A stretch of 64,000 bases of DNA from Thiosulfatimonas sediminis (lineage in GTDB: Bacteria > Pseudomonadota > Gammaproteobacteria > Thiomicrospirales > Thiomicrospiraceae), in assembly GCF_011398355.1 (NCBI RefSeq), contig NZ_AP021889.1, positions 2,294,001-2,358,000 on the forward strand. The letters are read 5' to 3'. Position numbers and translations under genes: made by a program. The notes below the pieces were generated by a model. That model searched no databases. It saw only the letters and a list, made by a program, of their open reading frames with translations, and was not told the origin of the DNA. This document shows, piece by piece, positions 44,841 through 53,451 of the stretch (positions are counted from its first letter, which is position 1; each line of letters starts with the position of its first letter).

Positions 44841-45281
44841 ATGAAAGACCCGAAACTTCGCAACGCGCTGCTTCTCCAACTGGTTGAACAAGCTCAAGAC
44901 GGGATTGTTGTCGCCGAAAAAGAAGGTGAAGATACCATTTTAATTTACGTCAACCCCGCCTTCGAACGCTTAACGGGATACAGTGCCGAGGAGATTCTTT
45001 ACCAGGACTGCCGCTTTTTGCAAGGAGAAGAGACCGGACAAGATGCCATCCGTGAAGTTCGCCACGCGATTAATGAAAATCAACCCGTACGTACTATTTT
45101 AAAAAACTACCGTAAAGACGGCAGTATTTTTTGGAATGAGCTAAGCGTTACGCCATTTTTTGATGAACATGACCAGATTACCTATTACATAGGCATCCAA
45201 AAAGACGTAACCGAACAAGTGGAACTGCGCAAGGCATTAGCGGCTGCGCAACAGCGCATTGCCGAATTGGAAGAAGCCTAA
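44841..45281 (+). CDS. Short LOV blue-light photoreceptor protein
   Basis: A 146-residue protein made of a single LOV-type PAS domain and a C-terminal helix. The flavin-adduct motif reads ILYQDCRFLQGEE with the photoactive cysteine at C57, followed by the LKNYRKDGSIFWNELSVTP and YIGIQKDVTEQVEL blocks of LOV domains. DGIVVAEKEGEDTILIYVN and ILYQDCRFLQG are, from memory, nearly identical to Pseudomonas putida PpSB1-LOV, a short LOV protein with no fused output domain. On illumination flavin would form a cysteinyl adduct and change the helix packing. It converges with the LitR-like gene 33 bases away, and P. putida short LOV proteins act with LitR-type repressors. The output partner here is therefore probably that regulator. 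Confidence 0.93.
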   Translation: MKDPKLRNALLLQLVEQAQDGIVVAEKEGEDTILIYVNPAFERLTGYSAEEILYQDCRFLQGEETGQDAIREVRHAINENQPVRTILKNYRKDGSIFWNELSVTPFFDEHDQITYYIGIQKDVTEQVELRKALAAAQQRIAELEEA

Positions 45282-45314
45282 TCACTTCTGAAATGCGCCC
45301 TAACTGAGCGCGTT

Positions 45315-46190
45315 TTACCAACTGTATTTACTGGCAAACAACTCACTAAAACGCAGCTGCTCAACCTGCACCGCCGCTTGCAACTCAATCGAACTGGGTT
45401 GCATCAACAAAACTAAACAATCTAAAGCCGGATAAATTGGCGTGCCGTAATCTGCAAACTCTTGCAAAGAACTTTGCGCCAAGAAGACCGCACCCACACA
45501 ATCCAACGCTTTTAGCTGCTTCATTTCCGGCAAAGACTCTGTTGCGGCGACCATCAGCGGCTGCATACCGTGTTGTAGAATCCATAATCCAGCAAGAGCC
45601 TTAGCGACTGGCGAGCGTAAAACACGGCTTTCAACCACTAAAATAGTTTTGTTACGGCGGTTACTTATCAGACGTTTTTGGGCAAAACGCAAACGTGAAT
45701 ACAGTCTCGGTAGCAGTGCAGACTGCCACAACACATTCTGTTCCGCGGGTTTTTGGAGTAAATCAAAACGCGCCAACAGATGCAATACACTGGTCTCATC
45801 CACTTCGATAAACAGGTTATCCAAAGCCTCTTGCAGACTGCCCATATGGAGTTTTTGTAAAGCCAATTTTAAACGACTTTCCAGCTCTTCAAATTCAGCG
45901 ATTTGAGTAAGATGCTCACTTTCTGCCCGCTGATCCAGCACCGACTTGACTTGACTAATCGGCACGCCTTGTTGACTCAGTTCAACTGCGCATTTAATCG
46001 CCTGCACGTGTTCATCCGTGTATAAACGATGACCGCTGTCGGTGCGCACTGGCTCAATCAAACCGTAACGACGCTCCCAGGCGCGCAGAGTAATCGCGTT
46101 GACACCGGTCAGGCGTGATACTTCGCGAATAGGGTATAAAGCTTGATTAGCATTCATAGCAAGGGATTCAATCAATGATAAGTTGTGCAT
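45315..46190 (-). CDS. MerR-family LitR-like light-response regulator (no visible B12 motif)
   Basis: A 291-residue DNA-binding protein with an N-terminal MerR helix-turn-helix (YPIREVSRLTGVNAITLRAWERRYGLIEPVRTDSGHRLYTDEHV), the typical LitR/CarH start. The C-terminal part (about residues 100-290) has a helical bundle and a Rossmann-like region (ILVVESRVLRSP), but I see no ExxHxxG-type cobalamin-binding histidine, unlike CarH. That suits the LitR type that works through a separate LOV photoreceptor in P. putida. It may also start at the ATG at 46157. It is the last gene of the photolyase/lipid operon, which it probably represses in the dark. Confidence 0.85.
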   Translation of the reverse strand: MHNLSLIESLAMNANQALYPIREVSRLTGVNAITLRAWERRYGLIEPVRTDSGHRLYTDEHVQAIKCAVELSQQGVPISQVKSVLDQRAESEHLTQIAEFEELESRLKLALQKLHMGSLQEALDNLFIEVDETSVLHLLARFDLLQKPAEQNVLWQSALLPRLYSRLRFAQKRLISNRRNKTILVVESRVLRSPVAKALAGLWILQHGMQPLMVAATESLPEMKQLKALDCVGAVFLAQSSLQEFADYGTPIYPALDCLVLLMQPSSIELQAAVQVEQLRFSELFASKYSW

Positions 46191-46247
46191 ATCTTAGACA
46201 AAAACTGTTACAGGCGCAATCTACAGCGCATTGATAAGATGAAATCC

Positions 46248-47696
46248 TCATACCTGTTTCAGGTGTTCAACACGCTGAAGATGTTGACTACGGCTCTCAC
46301 TTAAATCCACCACTGGCAGTGGATAATCCCGACCTAACTCAATGCCTTTCATTCGACATTCTGCTTGATGCAGCCAAGGGGCGTGAATCGCTTTTTTGGA
46401 AAGCGCTTTAATTTCTGGAACCCACTGACGAATATAATCCCCTTCCGCATCAAAACGCTCGCTCTGACGCAATGGATTAAAGAGGCGATAATAAGGCGCG
46501 GCATCGACACCGCAGCCAGCAACCCACTGCCAGCCCATGGTATTATTGGCCGGATCGGCATCCACTAAGGTATCCGCAAACCACTGTAAACCATGCAACC
46601 AGCTCTGGTTTAAATCCTTAGTCAACAAAGACGCCACCACCATCCGCACTCGGTTGTGCATATACCCTGTTTCCCACAGCTGGCGCATACCGGCATCAAT
46701 AATCGGAATCCCAGTTTGTCCTTGCTGCCAAGCACGGATAAATTCGGCATCGCTCTGCCAAGGCATAGCATTAAATTTCTCCTGAAACGGTGTTTTTTCG
46801 GTATACGGAAAAAACCACATTAACAGACGGGCAAATTCACGCCACAATAATTGGCGAACCCACGGCTGATAGTTGAGCGCGGGCTCACTTTCGCTACGCG
46901 CTAAAAGTTCAAAATAGATTGCTCGACTGGAAATTTGTCCAAAATGCAGATACGGCGATAACACGCTAGTCGCTTCGATCGCTGGAAAATCACGATCTTC
47001 GGTATAATCTTGTAGATTATGGCGGATAAAGAAGTCCAACTTCTCCCAAGCACCCTGTTCACTGACCGTCCAATATTTAAGAATTTTCTGCGCCCAAGAC
47101 TGCGCTTGCAACTGCAATAAATCTTCCGGAATCTTATCCAAACCCTGCGCACGCAGTTGCGGCCAAGCTAATTTTTGCCAGTCATCAGGTTGATGGGTAA
47201 CGGTCTCATTAAAGGGTTCTAAAAGGGCTAACTTGCTTAGCGCCGCTTTATAGAAAGGCGTAAAAACCACATAAGGATTTTTCTGCTGGTTAAGCACCAC
47301 GCCTGGATCAAACCAAAATTCCGAAAAGAACGGCTGTAAGGCAATCTTCTGTGCCTGACAAATATTCAGCGCCTGATTTTGCAGGCTGGCGAAAGGTTCG
47401 CCCACTTGAAAACTGTAAAACACTTGTTGTGCTTGTACCTGCTGTAAAGCGTCAGCAAAGCAAGTGGCAAAATCACCACTGAAAATTAACAAGTCGGCTT
47501 TTTTAGAACGCATTTGGTTTTTCAAGGACTGTAATGCCTGTGCCAACCAGATGCTATTCGCATCACCAATGCTGTGCTTTGGGTCGTGAAAATACACCAA
47601 TGCAACACGTTCAGAATGCGCGATTGCTTTTTCTAAAGCGGGAAAATGGCTTAATCGCAGTTCGCGCTGCAGCCAAACTAAAGTGGTCTTGGCCAT
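46248..47696 (-). CDS. phrB: Deoxyribodipyrimidine photolyase
   Basis: Repairs cyclobutane pyrimidine dimers with light using FAD and an antenna chromophore. The 482-residue product has the N-terminal antenna domain (TTLVWLQRELRLSHFPAL) and the FAD domain with LWREFARLLMWFFP, GIPIIDAGMRQLWETGYMHNRVRMVVASLLTKDL, and DADPANNTMGWQWVAGCGVDAAPYYRLFNP, the class I CPD photolyase signature. It lies between the CHI-like gene and the LitR-like gene. The context makes light-induced expression likely. Confidence 0.96.
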   Translation of the reverse strand: MAKTTLVWLQRELRLSHFPALEKAIAHSERVALVYFHDPKHSIGDANSIWLAQALQSLKNQMRSKKADLLIFSGDFATCFADALQQVQAQQVFYSFQVGEPFASLQNQALNICQAQKIALQPFFSEFWFDPGVVLNQQKNPYVVFTPFYKAALSKLALLEPFNETVTHQPDDWQKLAWPQLRAQGLDKIPEDLLQLQAQSWAQKILKYWTVSEQGAWEKLDFFIRHNLQDYTEDRDFPAIEATSVLSPYLHFGQISSRAIYFELLARSESEPALNYQPWVRQLLWREFARLLMWFFPYTEKTPFQEKFNAMPWQSDAEFIRAWQQGQTGIPIIDAGMRQLWETGYMHNRVRMVVASLLTKDLNQSWLHGLQWFADTLVDADPANNTMGWQWVAGCGVDAAPYYRLFNPLRQSERFDAEGDYIRQWVPEIKALSKKAIHAPWLHQAECRMKGIELGRDYPLPVVDLSESRSQHLQRVEHLKQV

Positions 47697-47741
47697 AAAT
47701 TTTCTCTTATTATTTTTTATATAGTAGGGCGAAAAATGAAT

Positions 47742-48305
47742 TTATAGCGGTTCTAACAGCGTCTCTTTAACGGTTTCGGATAGCGGTTCTTTGCCGAGCC
47801 AAATGCCAAAGTAGAGCGCTTTAAAGCCGGGGGTTTTGTCCTGATAAACCGGAACATCATTCAAACTCAAAACCACGCCTTGTTGTGCGGAGTAGCTCAA
47901 CTGATAACAATCGTCAGGCTTCACATCTCGATAGGCTTGGTGTAAACCGTTTACCGCGCTTTGCAAAGACGGCGTTAATTTAGCTGGCAAGGCTTTTGAA
48001 GCTGCTTCAACAAATTCATCTTTGGTAATTTTGTGCAGATAACATAATTTTAATTTGAGCGGTGTACTGTCATCCAAAATACTCTGCGCTTTGCTGGTTT
48101 GCGGCGCATAGAGCGCGGCTTTGTAGACGTCAATAAACAACCATGTCGCAGTGGCTTGCGAGCGCAGCGGTAAAGCCGCTAAAACGGATTCATCCAACGT
48201 AATCCCTGTCACAGATGGACTCGGCTGCGCCCAACTAGGTTGAATCAACGCAGCCATTAACCCCATAACCGCATAAAAACGGGACATTTTAGACGTTAAA
48301 AACAT
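47742..48305 (-). CDS. Exported chalcone isomerase-like protein
   Basis: A 187-residue protein with a signal peptide (cleavage after SWAQ near residue 27) and the chalcone isomerase-like fold signature: TATWLFIDVYKAALYAP, then KLKLCYLHKITKDEFVEAA and YFGIWLGKEPLSETVKETLL. These bacterial homologues have no flavonoid substrate; some members of the fold bind fatty acids, so a lipid role is inference and fits the neighbours. An AGGAGAA site fixes the ATG at 48305. The gene is between DUF3833 and phrB. Confidence 0.85.
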   Translation of the reverse strand: MFLTSKMSRFYAVMGLMAALIQPSWAQPSPSVTGITLDESVLAALPLRSQATATWLFIDVYKAALYAPQTSKAQSILDDSTPLKLKLCYLHKITKDEFVEAASKALPAKLTPSLQSAVNGLHQAYRDVKPDDCYQLSYSAQQGVVLSLNDVPVYQDKTPGFKALYFGIWLGKEPLSETVKETLLEPL

Positions 48306-48331
48306 TGTTTTCTCCTGAGCAGACAACCGCA

Positions 48332-48895
48332 TTACAGTGGTTTTTTATGAAAAAACAGAGTCACTTCACCGACCTGAAAACCAAACTTACTGACGACAGC
48401 ACGATTGAACATAGTCTGCTCGGTTTGCAACCACATCCAATCATTAAAGTTGACGGCAATTGTGCCATCCTTGTAAGGCAAATCCAGCACGTAACGCCAC
48501 TGCAAGGCATTGCCGGCACTTCGACCTTGTGCTTCCCCAATCACATCATCAGCACGCCCGCGATAATCGCCGTTACCTAAATCAGTAATTCGCCACACAC
48601 GACGCTGCTTTTCGCCATCGTCATACAGAAAATGTTCATCTAAAACCAGCTCTTTACCCTCAATGGTGCCAAGCATCTGCACAGTAAAACGGCGCAACAC
48701 CTTACCGCTGCGGTCCTGAAACTGCCCTTGTGCATAAGTGGTTCCGGCAAAATAGTCAAAAATATCCAACTTTGGCGTCTGCCCGCTGTACTCATCAATT
48801 TGCACACTACTGCAACCACTTAACACGGCAAAAGCCGAAAAAACCACCGCCAACACTGGGAGTTTCGTTAAACGACGTATTGTTTGACACCACAT
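48332..48895 (-). CDS. DUF3833 family lipoprotein
   Basis: A 187-residue lipoprotein: a hydrophobic start ends in the lipobox VLSGC. Family blocks include FAGTTYAQGQFQDRSGKVLRRF, LVLDEHFLYDDGEKQRRVWRI, GRADDVIGEAQGRSAGNA and VNFNDWMWLQ. DUF3833 proteins commonly accompany Cfa-like and amine-oxidase-like genes in singlet-oxygen/light-induced operons. The function is unknown. It follows the cfa-like gene by 10 bases. Confidence 0.9.
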   Translation of the reverse strand: MWCQTIRRLTKLPVLAVVFSAFAVLSGCSSVQIDEYSGQTPKLDIFDYFAGTTYAQGQFQDRSGKVLRRFTVQMLGTIEGKELVLDEHFLYDDGEKQRRVWRITDLGNGDYRGRADDVIGEAQGRSAGNALQWRYVLDLPYKDGTIAVNFNDWMWLQTEQTMFNRAVVSKFGFQVGEVTLFFHKKPL

Positions 48896-48905
48896 CTTGC
48901 CAGTC

Positions 48906-50135
48906 CTATTTATGCACTAAAGTGAGTTGGTTAACCGAAATATGCCCACTCTCAAAACCGACCGTACAGTAATCTAAGTAGTAGTTCCAAATACGTTGGA
49001 AAGCACGATCATAACCCATCTGTTTTAGCTGTTCGCTGTGCTGGTTAAAACTCTGTTTCCATAATTGGCAAGTGGTTCCATAGTCTTGGCCAAAATCCAA
49101 ACAATTTTCTACTTTAAAGCCGTACTCATCCGCCAACTGGTGCAACTGCTGAACACTCGGCAGCAATCCGCCTGGGAAAATATACGCTTGAATAAAATCG
49201 ACGCTAGACTGATAAGAGTCGGCCTTATCATCCGCAATGGTAATAATCTGCAACACCGCTTTACCTGTCTGTTTTAGCGTTTTCTGCAACGTCTCAAAAT
49301 AACTTTGCCAATATTCTTTACCGACTGCCTCAAACATTTCGATCGAGACGACATGATCATACTGCTGCGCTTCTAGGCGGTAATCCTGTAAGGCAATTTC
49401 ATAACGCGCTGCATCAAACGAGGCCAAACGCTGCAATGCATACTCTCGCTGTTCAGCGGACAATGTCAGACCTTTAATCTGCGTGCCATTTTCCAAGGCC
49501 GCTTGCATAAAACCACCCCATCCACAGCCAATTTCTAACAGACTTTCACCGCCCTCAAGCTGCAGCTCGTCCAAGATACGCTGATTCTTTCGAGCTTGTG
49601 CCTCTTGCAAAGAGAGCGCTTGGCCTTCGTAAAGAGCGCTGGAATAAGTCATACTCGGGTCAAGCCACAAACGATAAAAGTCATTACCCAAGTCATAATG
49701 GTAAGAGATATTCTGCTTCGAGTTTTGTAATGAATTATGACGTTTACGATGTTGCCAAAGTTGCACTAAATTACCGATGCGGTTTGCTAAAAGCCCATCC
49801 AAACAGTCTTGATTGAGGTGCGCCAATTTCAATAAATGATACAGCGACGTCGTCTCTACCGCGCTCTCGTAATACGCCTGCACAAAACCTAACTCGCCTT
49901 GTGTTTTCAATAACCAATAAGCTCTAAAAGGTTGTTTAATAATTAACTCCGCGTGCGGTCCGGCCTCTGTTCCTTCAAAACGGTGGCTACGCTCACCAAA
50001 CGTCAAGGTTAAACTTCCACAGCGTAGTTGGTCAAAAGGCAGTTTAAGTAAAGCGTAATGCACCCAAGACGGGGCAATCATTTTTTCAAGTAATACACTT
50101 ACGAGCGATTTACTGGTCGTTGAATTTCTTAACAT
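48906..50135 (-). CDS. Cyclopropane-fatty-acyl-phospholipid synthase-family methyltransferase
   Basis: A 409-residue SAM-dependent fatty-acid methyltransferase-family protein. ISYHYDLGNDFYRLWLDPSMTYSSALY, LLEIGCGWGGFMQAALENG, VVSIEMFEAVGKEYW and FIQAYIFPGGLLPSV are the conserved Cfa blocks. Relatives in this operon type are implicated in methylated furan fatty acid synthesis in Rhodobacter (UfaM-like), so the product may not be a cyclopropane. The gene overlaps DUF1365 by seven bases. Confidence 0.9.
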   Translation of the reverse strand: MLRNSTTSKSLVSVLLEKMIAPSWVHYALLKLPFDQLRCGSLTLTFGERSHRFEGTEAGPHAELIIKQPFRAYWLLKTQGELGFVQAYYESAVETTSLYHLLKLAHLNQDCLDGLLANRIGNLVQLWQHRKRHNSLQNSKQNISYHYDLGNDFYRLWLDPSMTYSSALYEGQALSLQEAQARKNQRILDELQLEGGESLLEIGCGWGGFMQAALENGTQIKGLTLSAEQREYALQRLASFDAARYEIALQDYRLEAQQYDHVVSIEMFEAVGKEYWQSYFETLQKTLKQTGKAVLQIITIADDKADSYQSSVDFIQAYIFPGGLLPSVQQLHQLADEYGFKVENCLDFGQDYGTTCQLWKQSFNQHSEQLKQMGYDRAFQRIWNYYLDYCTVGFESGHISVNQLTLVHK

Positions 50136-50953
50136 AGCCGCATCTCCGTATGAGAGTAATTAGTATTTTTTAAGGCCTTTGGCGTGGTACGAAATTTCCC
50201 ACCTTTTAGCCAGATTTTAAGCGCCCACCAATGAATCATAGTGAGGACTTTTAAACTATTAAACGGCATTGCCAATGCCGCTTTAAACAGATTTTTGCGC
50301 GTCAAAGCAACAGCTTTAGCCGCCTGGGTTGCCACCAACATTTTCTTGCCTTGTTGATGCTGATAAATGCCCAACTGAAACTGCTCGCTGGGCGCTTGTA
50401 AACGAAATTGATACACGCAATCCATGTCGATAAAAGGCGAAACATGAAATACCTTATCGGCCTGTGCTTGCAATTTTTTGCACCCGTCTAGCGCACTTAA
50501 AGCACCATCTTTGTTGGTTAGCACATAATGATGCCACTGACCAAAGGTATTGCTGACTTCACCGATGACCGCAATCAGCTTCTGCTCGGCGTTATAGGCA
50601 TACCACATTGCCAGCGGATTAAAAACAATCCCCATAAAACGAGGGGAGCAGACCAACTCGATACGTGCCGGCCTTTGCTCAACACCGTATTCACGCAATA
50701 ACCCTTCTAACCATGGACGCCAAGGTTTGCCGTCACGTGCGCCAAAATCTTTAAAATAAACGCTATACAGATTGAAGCGATTCAATGAAAAATAACCTAA
50801 AGCCCCTTGTTCGATTTCTTGCTCAATCGTATCAACATTAATCCGCAGACTCATCACCCGGTAATTAAAACGATATTGCACTGGAAAAAACCGCTGGTGC
50901 ATCACCGTTCCCAAATAAATTGCCGAAGGCTTTGCGTCATTCAAATCGTTCAT
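50129..50953 (-). CDS. DUF1365 family protein
   Basis: A 274-residue protein with the DUF1365 blocks IYLGTVMHQRFFPVQYRFNYRVMSL, NRFNLYSVYFKDFGARDGKPWRPW, RPARIELVCSPRFMGIVFNPLAMWYAYN, VSNTFGQWHHYVL and KVFHVSPFIDMDCVYQF. Genes of this family almost always lie between a Cfa-like and an FAD amine-oxidase-like gene. Biochemical role unknown, suspected in lipid modification. The ATG at 50953 lies 15 bases after the stop of the upstream gene; the frame is open further but that would overlap it. Confidence 0.88.
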   Translation of the reverse strand: MNDLNDAKPSAIYLGTVMHQRFFPVQYRFNYRVMSLRINVDTIEQEIEQGALGYFSLNRFNLYSVYFKDFGARDGKPWRPWLEGLLREYGVEQRPARIELVCSPRFMGIVFNPLAMWYAYNAEQKLIAVIGEVSNTFGQWHHYVLTNKDGALSALDGCKKLQAQADKVFHVSPFIDMDCVYQFRLQAPSEQFQLGIYQHQQGKKMLVATQAAKAVALTRKNLFKAALAMPFNSLKVLTMIHWWALKIWLKGGKFRTTPKALKNTNYSHTEMRLC

Positions 50954-50967
50954 CTGCTCGTCCACTT

Positions 50968-52308
50968 TTACGCCGTAACCGCTTGCGCATCCGCTGCGTC
51001 CCACGGTAGAGGTTGTTGCCATAAGCGTGCGATATTAACACCACTGCGCAAACCATCTTCATGGAAGCCGTAGCCAGTATAAGCGCCCGCAAACCAACAA
51101 TTATGCTGACCTTGCAATTGCTGCAAAGTCACTTGGGCGTCCATTGCTGCCTGATCAAAAACAGGATGTTGATAAACAATACGCTCATAAGTTTTGTCTT
51201 CCGCAGGCGCTTGCAACGGATTAAGGGTAACCAGGATCGGCGTTTCCAAATCAAAGTTTTGCAATAAGTTCATCCAATACGTCACCGCCACATTATTTTC
51301 TTCGCTGCTGGTATCACGCAGATAGTTCCAACTGGCCCAAGCTAGCTTGCGTTGCGGCATCAACAATTCGTCACGATGCAAATAAGCGATGTTCTGTTGA
51401 TATTTAAAATGACGCATACATTCAAAGGTAGTGCGTAATGAATCATCTAACATTTGCCAAGTTTGATCGCCGTGCGAAGCAAAAATCACGTGGTCATAAA
51501 GAGCCTCGCCCTGAGCGCTCTTAACCAATAAACCCTCAGCAGTTTTAGTCACACTGGTGACTGGGCTATTTAACTGAATCTGAAAGTCTGCTTCGGCCAA
51601 AATCGCATCAATATACTTTTGCGAACCGCCGGTAACCGTTTCCCATTGCGGACGGTCTTCAATATTCAATAAGCCATGATTTTCAAAAAAGCGCAGAAAA
51701 CTCATTGCTGGGAAGGCCATCATCGTTTTGACTGGACAAGACCAAATGGCTGCCGCCATCGGCAATAAATAGTGACTACGCATACGCTCGCTAAAACGAT
51801 GCGTTTCTAAGTATTCGCCTAAACTTAACGTGGTCGGCTGCGCCGCATTCAAATCTTTTTTGGCCTGTTTATTGAAACGCAAAATTTCGCCAATCATCTT
51901 CCAGTGCGCCATTGACAGCAAATTGCGGCGTTGCGCAAACAGGGTATTCAGGTTATTACCGGAATACTCCACTTTACCGCCGTCAATAGATGCCGAAAAA
52001 CTCATTTCGGTATCTTCGGTAACAATATTCAAATGCTTAAACATTGCCGTCAAATGCGGATAATTTGGCGTATTAAAAACAATAAAACCGGTATCGACCG
52101 CTTGCTGACGACCTTCCACTTGAACTGTTTTGGTATTCGTATGGCCGCCTAACTTAGTGTCTTTCTCATACAAAGTGACTTGATGCGATTGGCTTAAGAA
52201 CCAAGCACTGCTCAAACCGCTGATGCCACTGCCGATAACCGCAATTTTTTGTGGCGATTGATTAGCACTTTTAACGTTTATGCTCGTTGACGATTGATTT
52301 TGCGACAT
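50968..52308 (-). CDS. FAD-dependent amine-oxidase-like oxidoreductase (COG2907)
   Basis: A 446-residue flavoprotein with the dinucleotide-binding start IAVIGSGISGLSSAWFLSQ and the GGHTNTKTVQVEG segment. It continues with DTGFIVFNTPNYPHLTAMF, LLPMAAAIWSCPVKTMMAFPA and a late WFAGAYTGYGFHEDGLRSG, typical of the COG2907 NAD/FAD-binding group. The group is related to desaturases and amine oxidases; in Rhodobacter an analogous gene is needed for furan fatty acid synthesis. It is the first gene of the minus-strand operon, directly behind the regulated promoter. Confidence 0.9.
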   Translation of the reverse strand: MSQNQSSTSINVKSANQSPQKIAVIGSGISGLSSAWFLSQSHQVTLYEKDTKLGGHTNTKTVQVEGRQQAVDTGFIVFNTPNYPHLTAMFKHLNIVTEDTEMSFSASIDGGKVEYSGNNLNTLFAQRRNLLSMAHWKMIGEILRFNKQAKKDLNAAQPTTLSLGEYLETHRFSERMRSHYLLPMAAAIWSCPVKTMMAFPAMSFLRFFENHGLLNIEDRPQWETVTGGSQKYIDAILAEADFQIQLNSPVTSVTKTAEGLLVKSAQGEALYDHVIFASHGDQTWQMLDDSLRTTFECMRHFKYQQNIAYLHRDELLMPQRKLAWASWNYLRDTSSEENNVAVTYWMNLLQNFDLETPILVTLNPLQAPAEDKTYERIVYQHPVFDQAAMDAQVTLQQLQGQHNCWFAGAYTGYGFHEDGLRSGVNIARLWQQPLPWDAADAQAVTA

Positions 52309-52332
52309 TACTCTTCCAGTTCAATTGTTTTA

Positions 52333-52393
52333 TTGTATAAGCTTTTTTATAATTTATACAAAACCTTTACACAATTTCAAATTTATTGTACAA
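52333..52393. promoter_or_regulatory. Operator cluster and promoter for the light-responsive operon
   Basis: TTGTATAA (52333-52340) and TTATACAA (52354-52361) form an 8-bp inverted repeat with a 13-base spacer; TTGTACAA (52386-52393) adds a third, palindromic site. On the minus strand TTGAAA (-35, 52375-52380) and TATAAA (-10, 52353-52358), 16 bases apart, form a good promoter with one operator half lying over the -10. This is what a MerR/LitR-type repressor site would look like. The rest of the 352-base gap, up to the SDR start, shows only weak hexamers. Confidence 0.7.
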
Positions 52394-52660
52394 ATAAGGC
52401 TAAATTTTTTTTGGGCTCCGCAAAATAATTCTGCGAACTCCTGAATTTAAAAAAGGCTGAGCCACTTTTTTGCAGCCATCAATATCGCAAAAAGCAAACC
52501 GCTCAGCCAAATGAGTAACAATCAGCCAATTCAAGTCAGAGTTGCCCTACCGATAAACTTGGATCAACCTTAATGATTGACTCGTTTTTATTTACGCAAG
52601 AGCATCCAATATGGATGCAAAATCGTAAAAAAGTTATTCCTAGCTACTTTGGAGAGTGCA

Positions 52661-53440
52661 ATGCAACCAACGTCCACAACGTCTCAACGCATCTGGTTAT
52701 TGGGGGCTTCACAGGGAATAGGCTTGGCATTAACTCAACGCCTATTGCAACATGGGTATCGAGTTATCGCTTCTGCACGCAATGCAACCAAGAATGCCGA
52801 TCTATTAAGCTTGCAGCAGCGCTATCCACAACAACTCATACAACTCGATTGCGATATTCAGGACGCGGATTTAACCTCGGCTTGTCAACAAGCTTGGCAC
52901 GCTTTTGAGGGGCTGGATATCTGGTTTTACAATGTCGGCGCTTATCAGCCAATGCGCAGCGATGCCTGGGATTTGGCAACCTTTAATCTAATGTTACAAA
53001 GTAATTATTTAGGGGCGGTGAAAGCGATGATTCCTTTGCAACAACTGCAACAGCAACAGCAACACCAAAACCCAATGCGCTGGCTGTGGAACATCAGTCT
53101 TTCAGCCGATTTTGGTCTGCCGTATGGCGGCGGCTACTCCGCGCCTAAAGCAGCCTTGCTGAATTTAGCCGAATCTTTACAACCTGAATTGGCTCAACAG
53201 CAAATTTCTTTGCAGGTGATTAATCACGGCTTTGTTAAAACCCGCCTGACTGCCAAAAACGACTTTGCCATGCCCGGCTTAATGAGCCCCGAGCAGGCCG
53301 CTGATAAAATCTTTGCTTTCTTACAAAAACCAGCAAAACGCTTTGAATTACGCTTTCCGTTTGGATTAAGTTTGCTTCTGGCATCACTCAAACGCCTACC
53401 GAAAGGCTGGAGCCAAGCTATCACCAAAAAGATGCTTTAA
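52661..53440 (+). CDS. Short-chain dehydrogenase/reductase
   Basis: A 259-residue NAD(P)-dependent oxidoreductase: WLLGASQGIGLALTQRLL is the GxxxGxG cofactor loop, NISLSADFGLPYGGGYSAPKAAL carries the catalytic Ser and the YxxxK motif. A Gln-rich stretch (QQLQQQQQ) is near residues 127-134. I take the ATG at 52661, with GGAGAG seven bases upstream, over the longer frame starting at TTG-like positions. It opens the operon divergent from the amine-oxidase-like gene. SDR genes are usual partners of this cluster. Confidence 0.9.
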   Translation: MQPTSTTSQRIWLLGASQGIGLALTQRLLQHGYRVIASARNATKNADLLSLQQRYPQQLIQLDCDIQDADLTSACQQAWHAFEGLDIWFYNVGAYQPMRSDAWDLATFNLMLQSNYLGAVKAMIPLQQLQQQQQHQNPMRWLWNISLSADFGLPYGGGYSAPKAALLNLAESLQPELAQQQISLQVINHGFVKTRLTAKNDFAMPGLMSPEQAADKIFAFLQKPAKRFELRFPFGLSLLLASLKRLPKGWSQAITKKML

Positions 53441-53451
53441 GGACAACTCGC

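Noticed and set aside
52577-52660. Longer N terminus of the SDR
   Set aside because: GGAGAG lies just ahead of the ATG at 52661 and the SDR start (IWLLGASQGIG) follows at the usual distance; the extension is leader sequence.
53041-53076. CAA/CAG-rich stretch inside the SDR gene
   Set aside because: It encodes a glutamine run (QQLQQQQQH) inside an otherwise normal SDR. It is low-complexity coding sequence, not a repeat array of interest.
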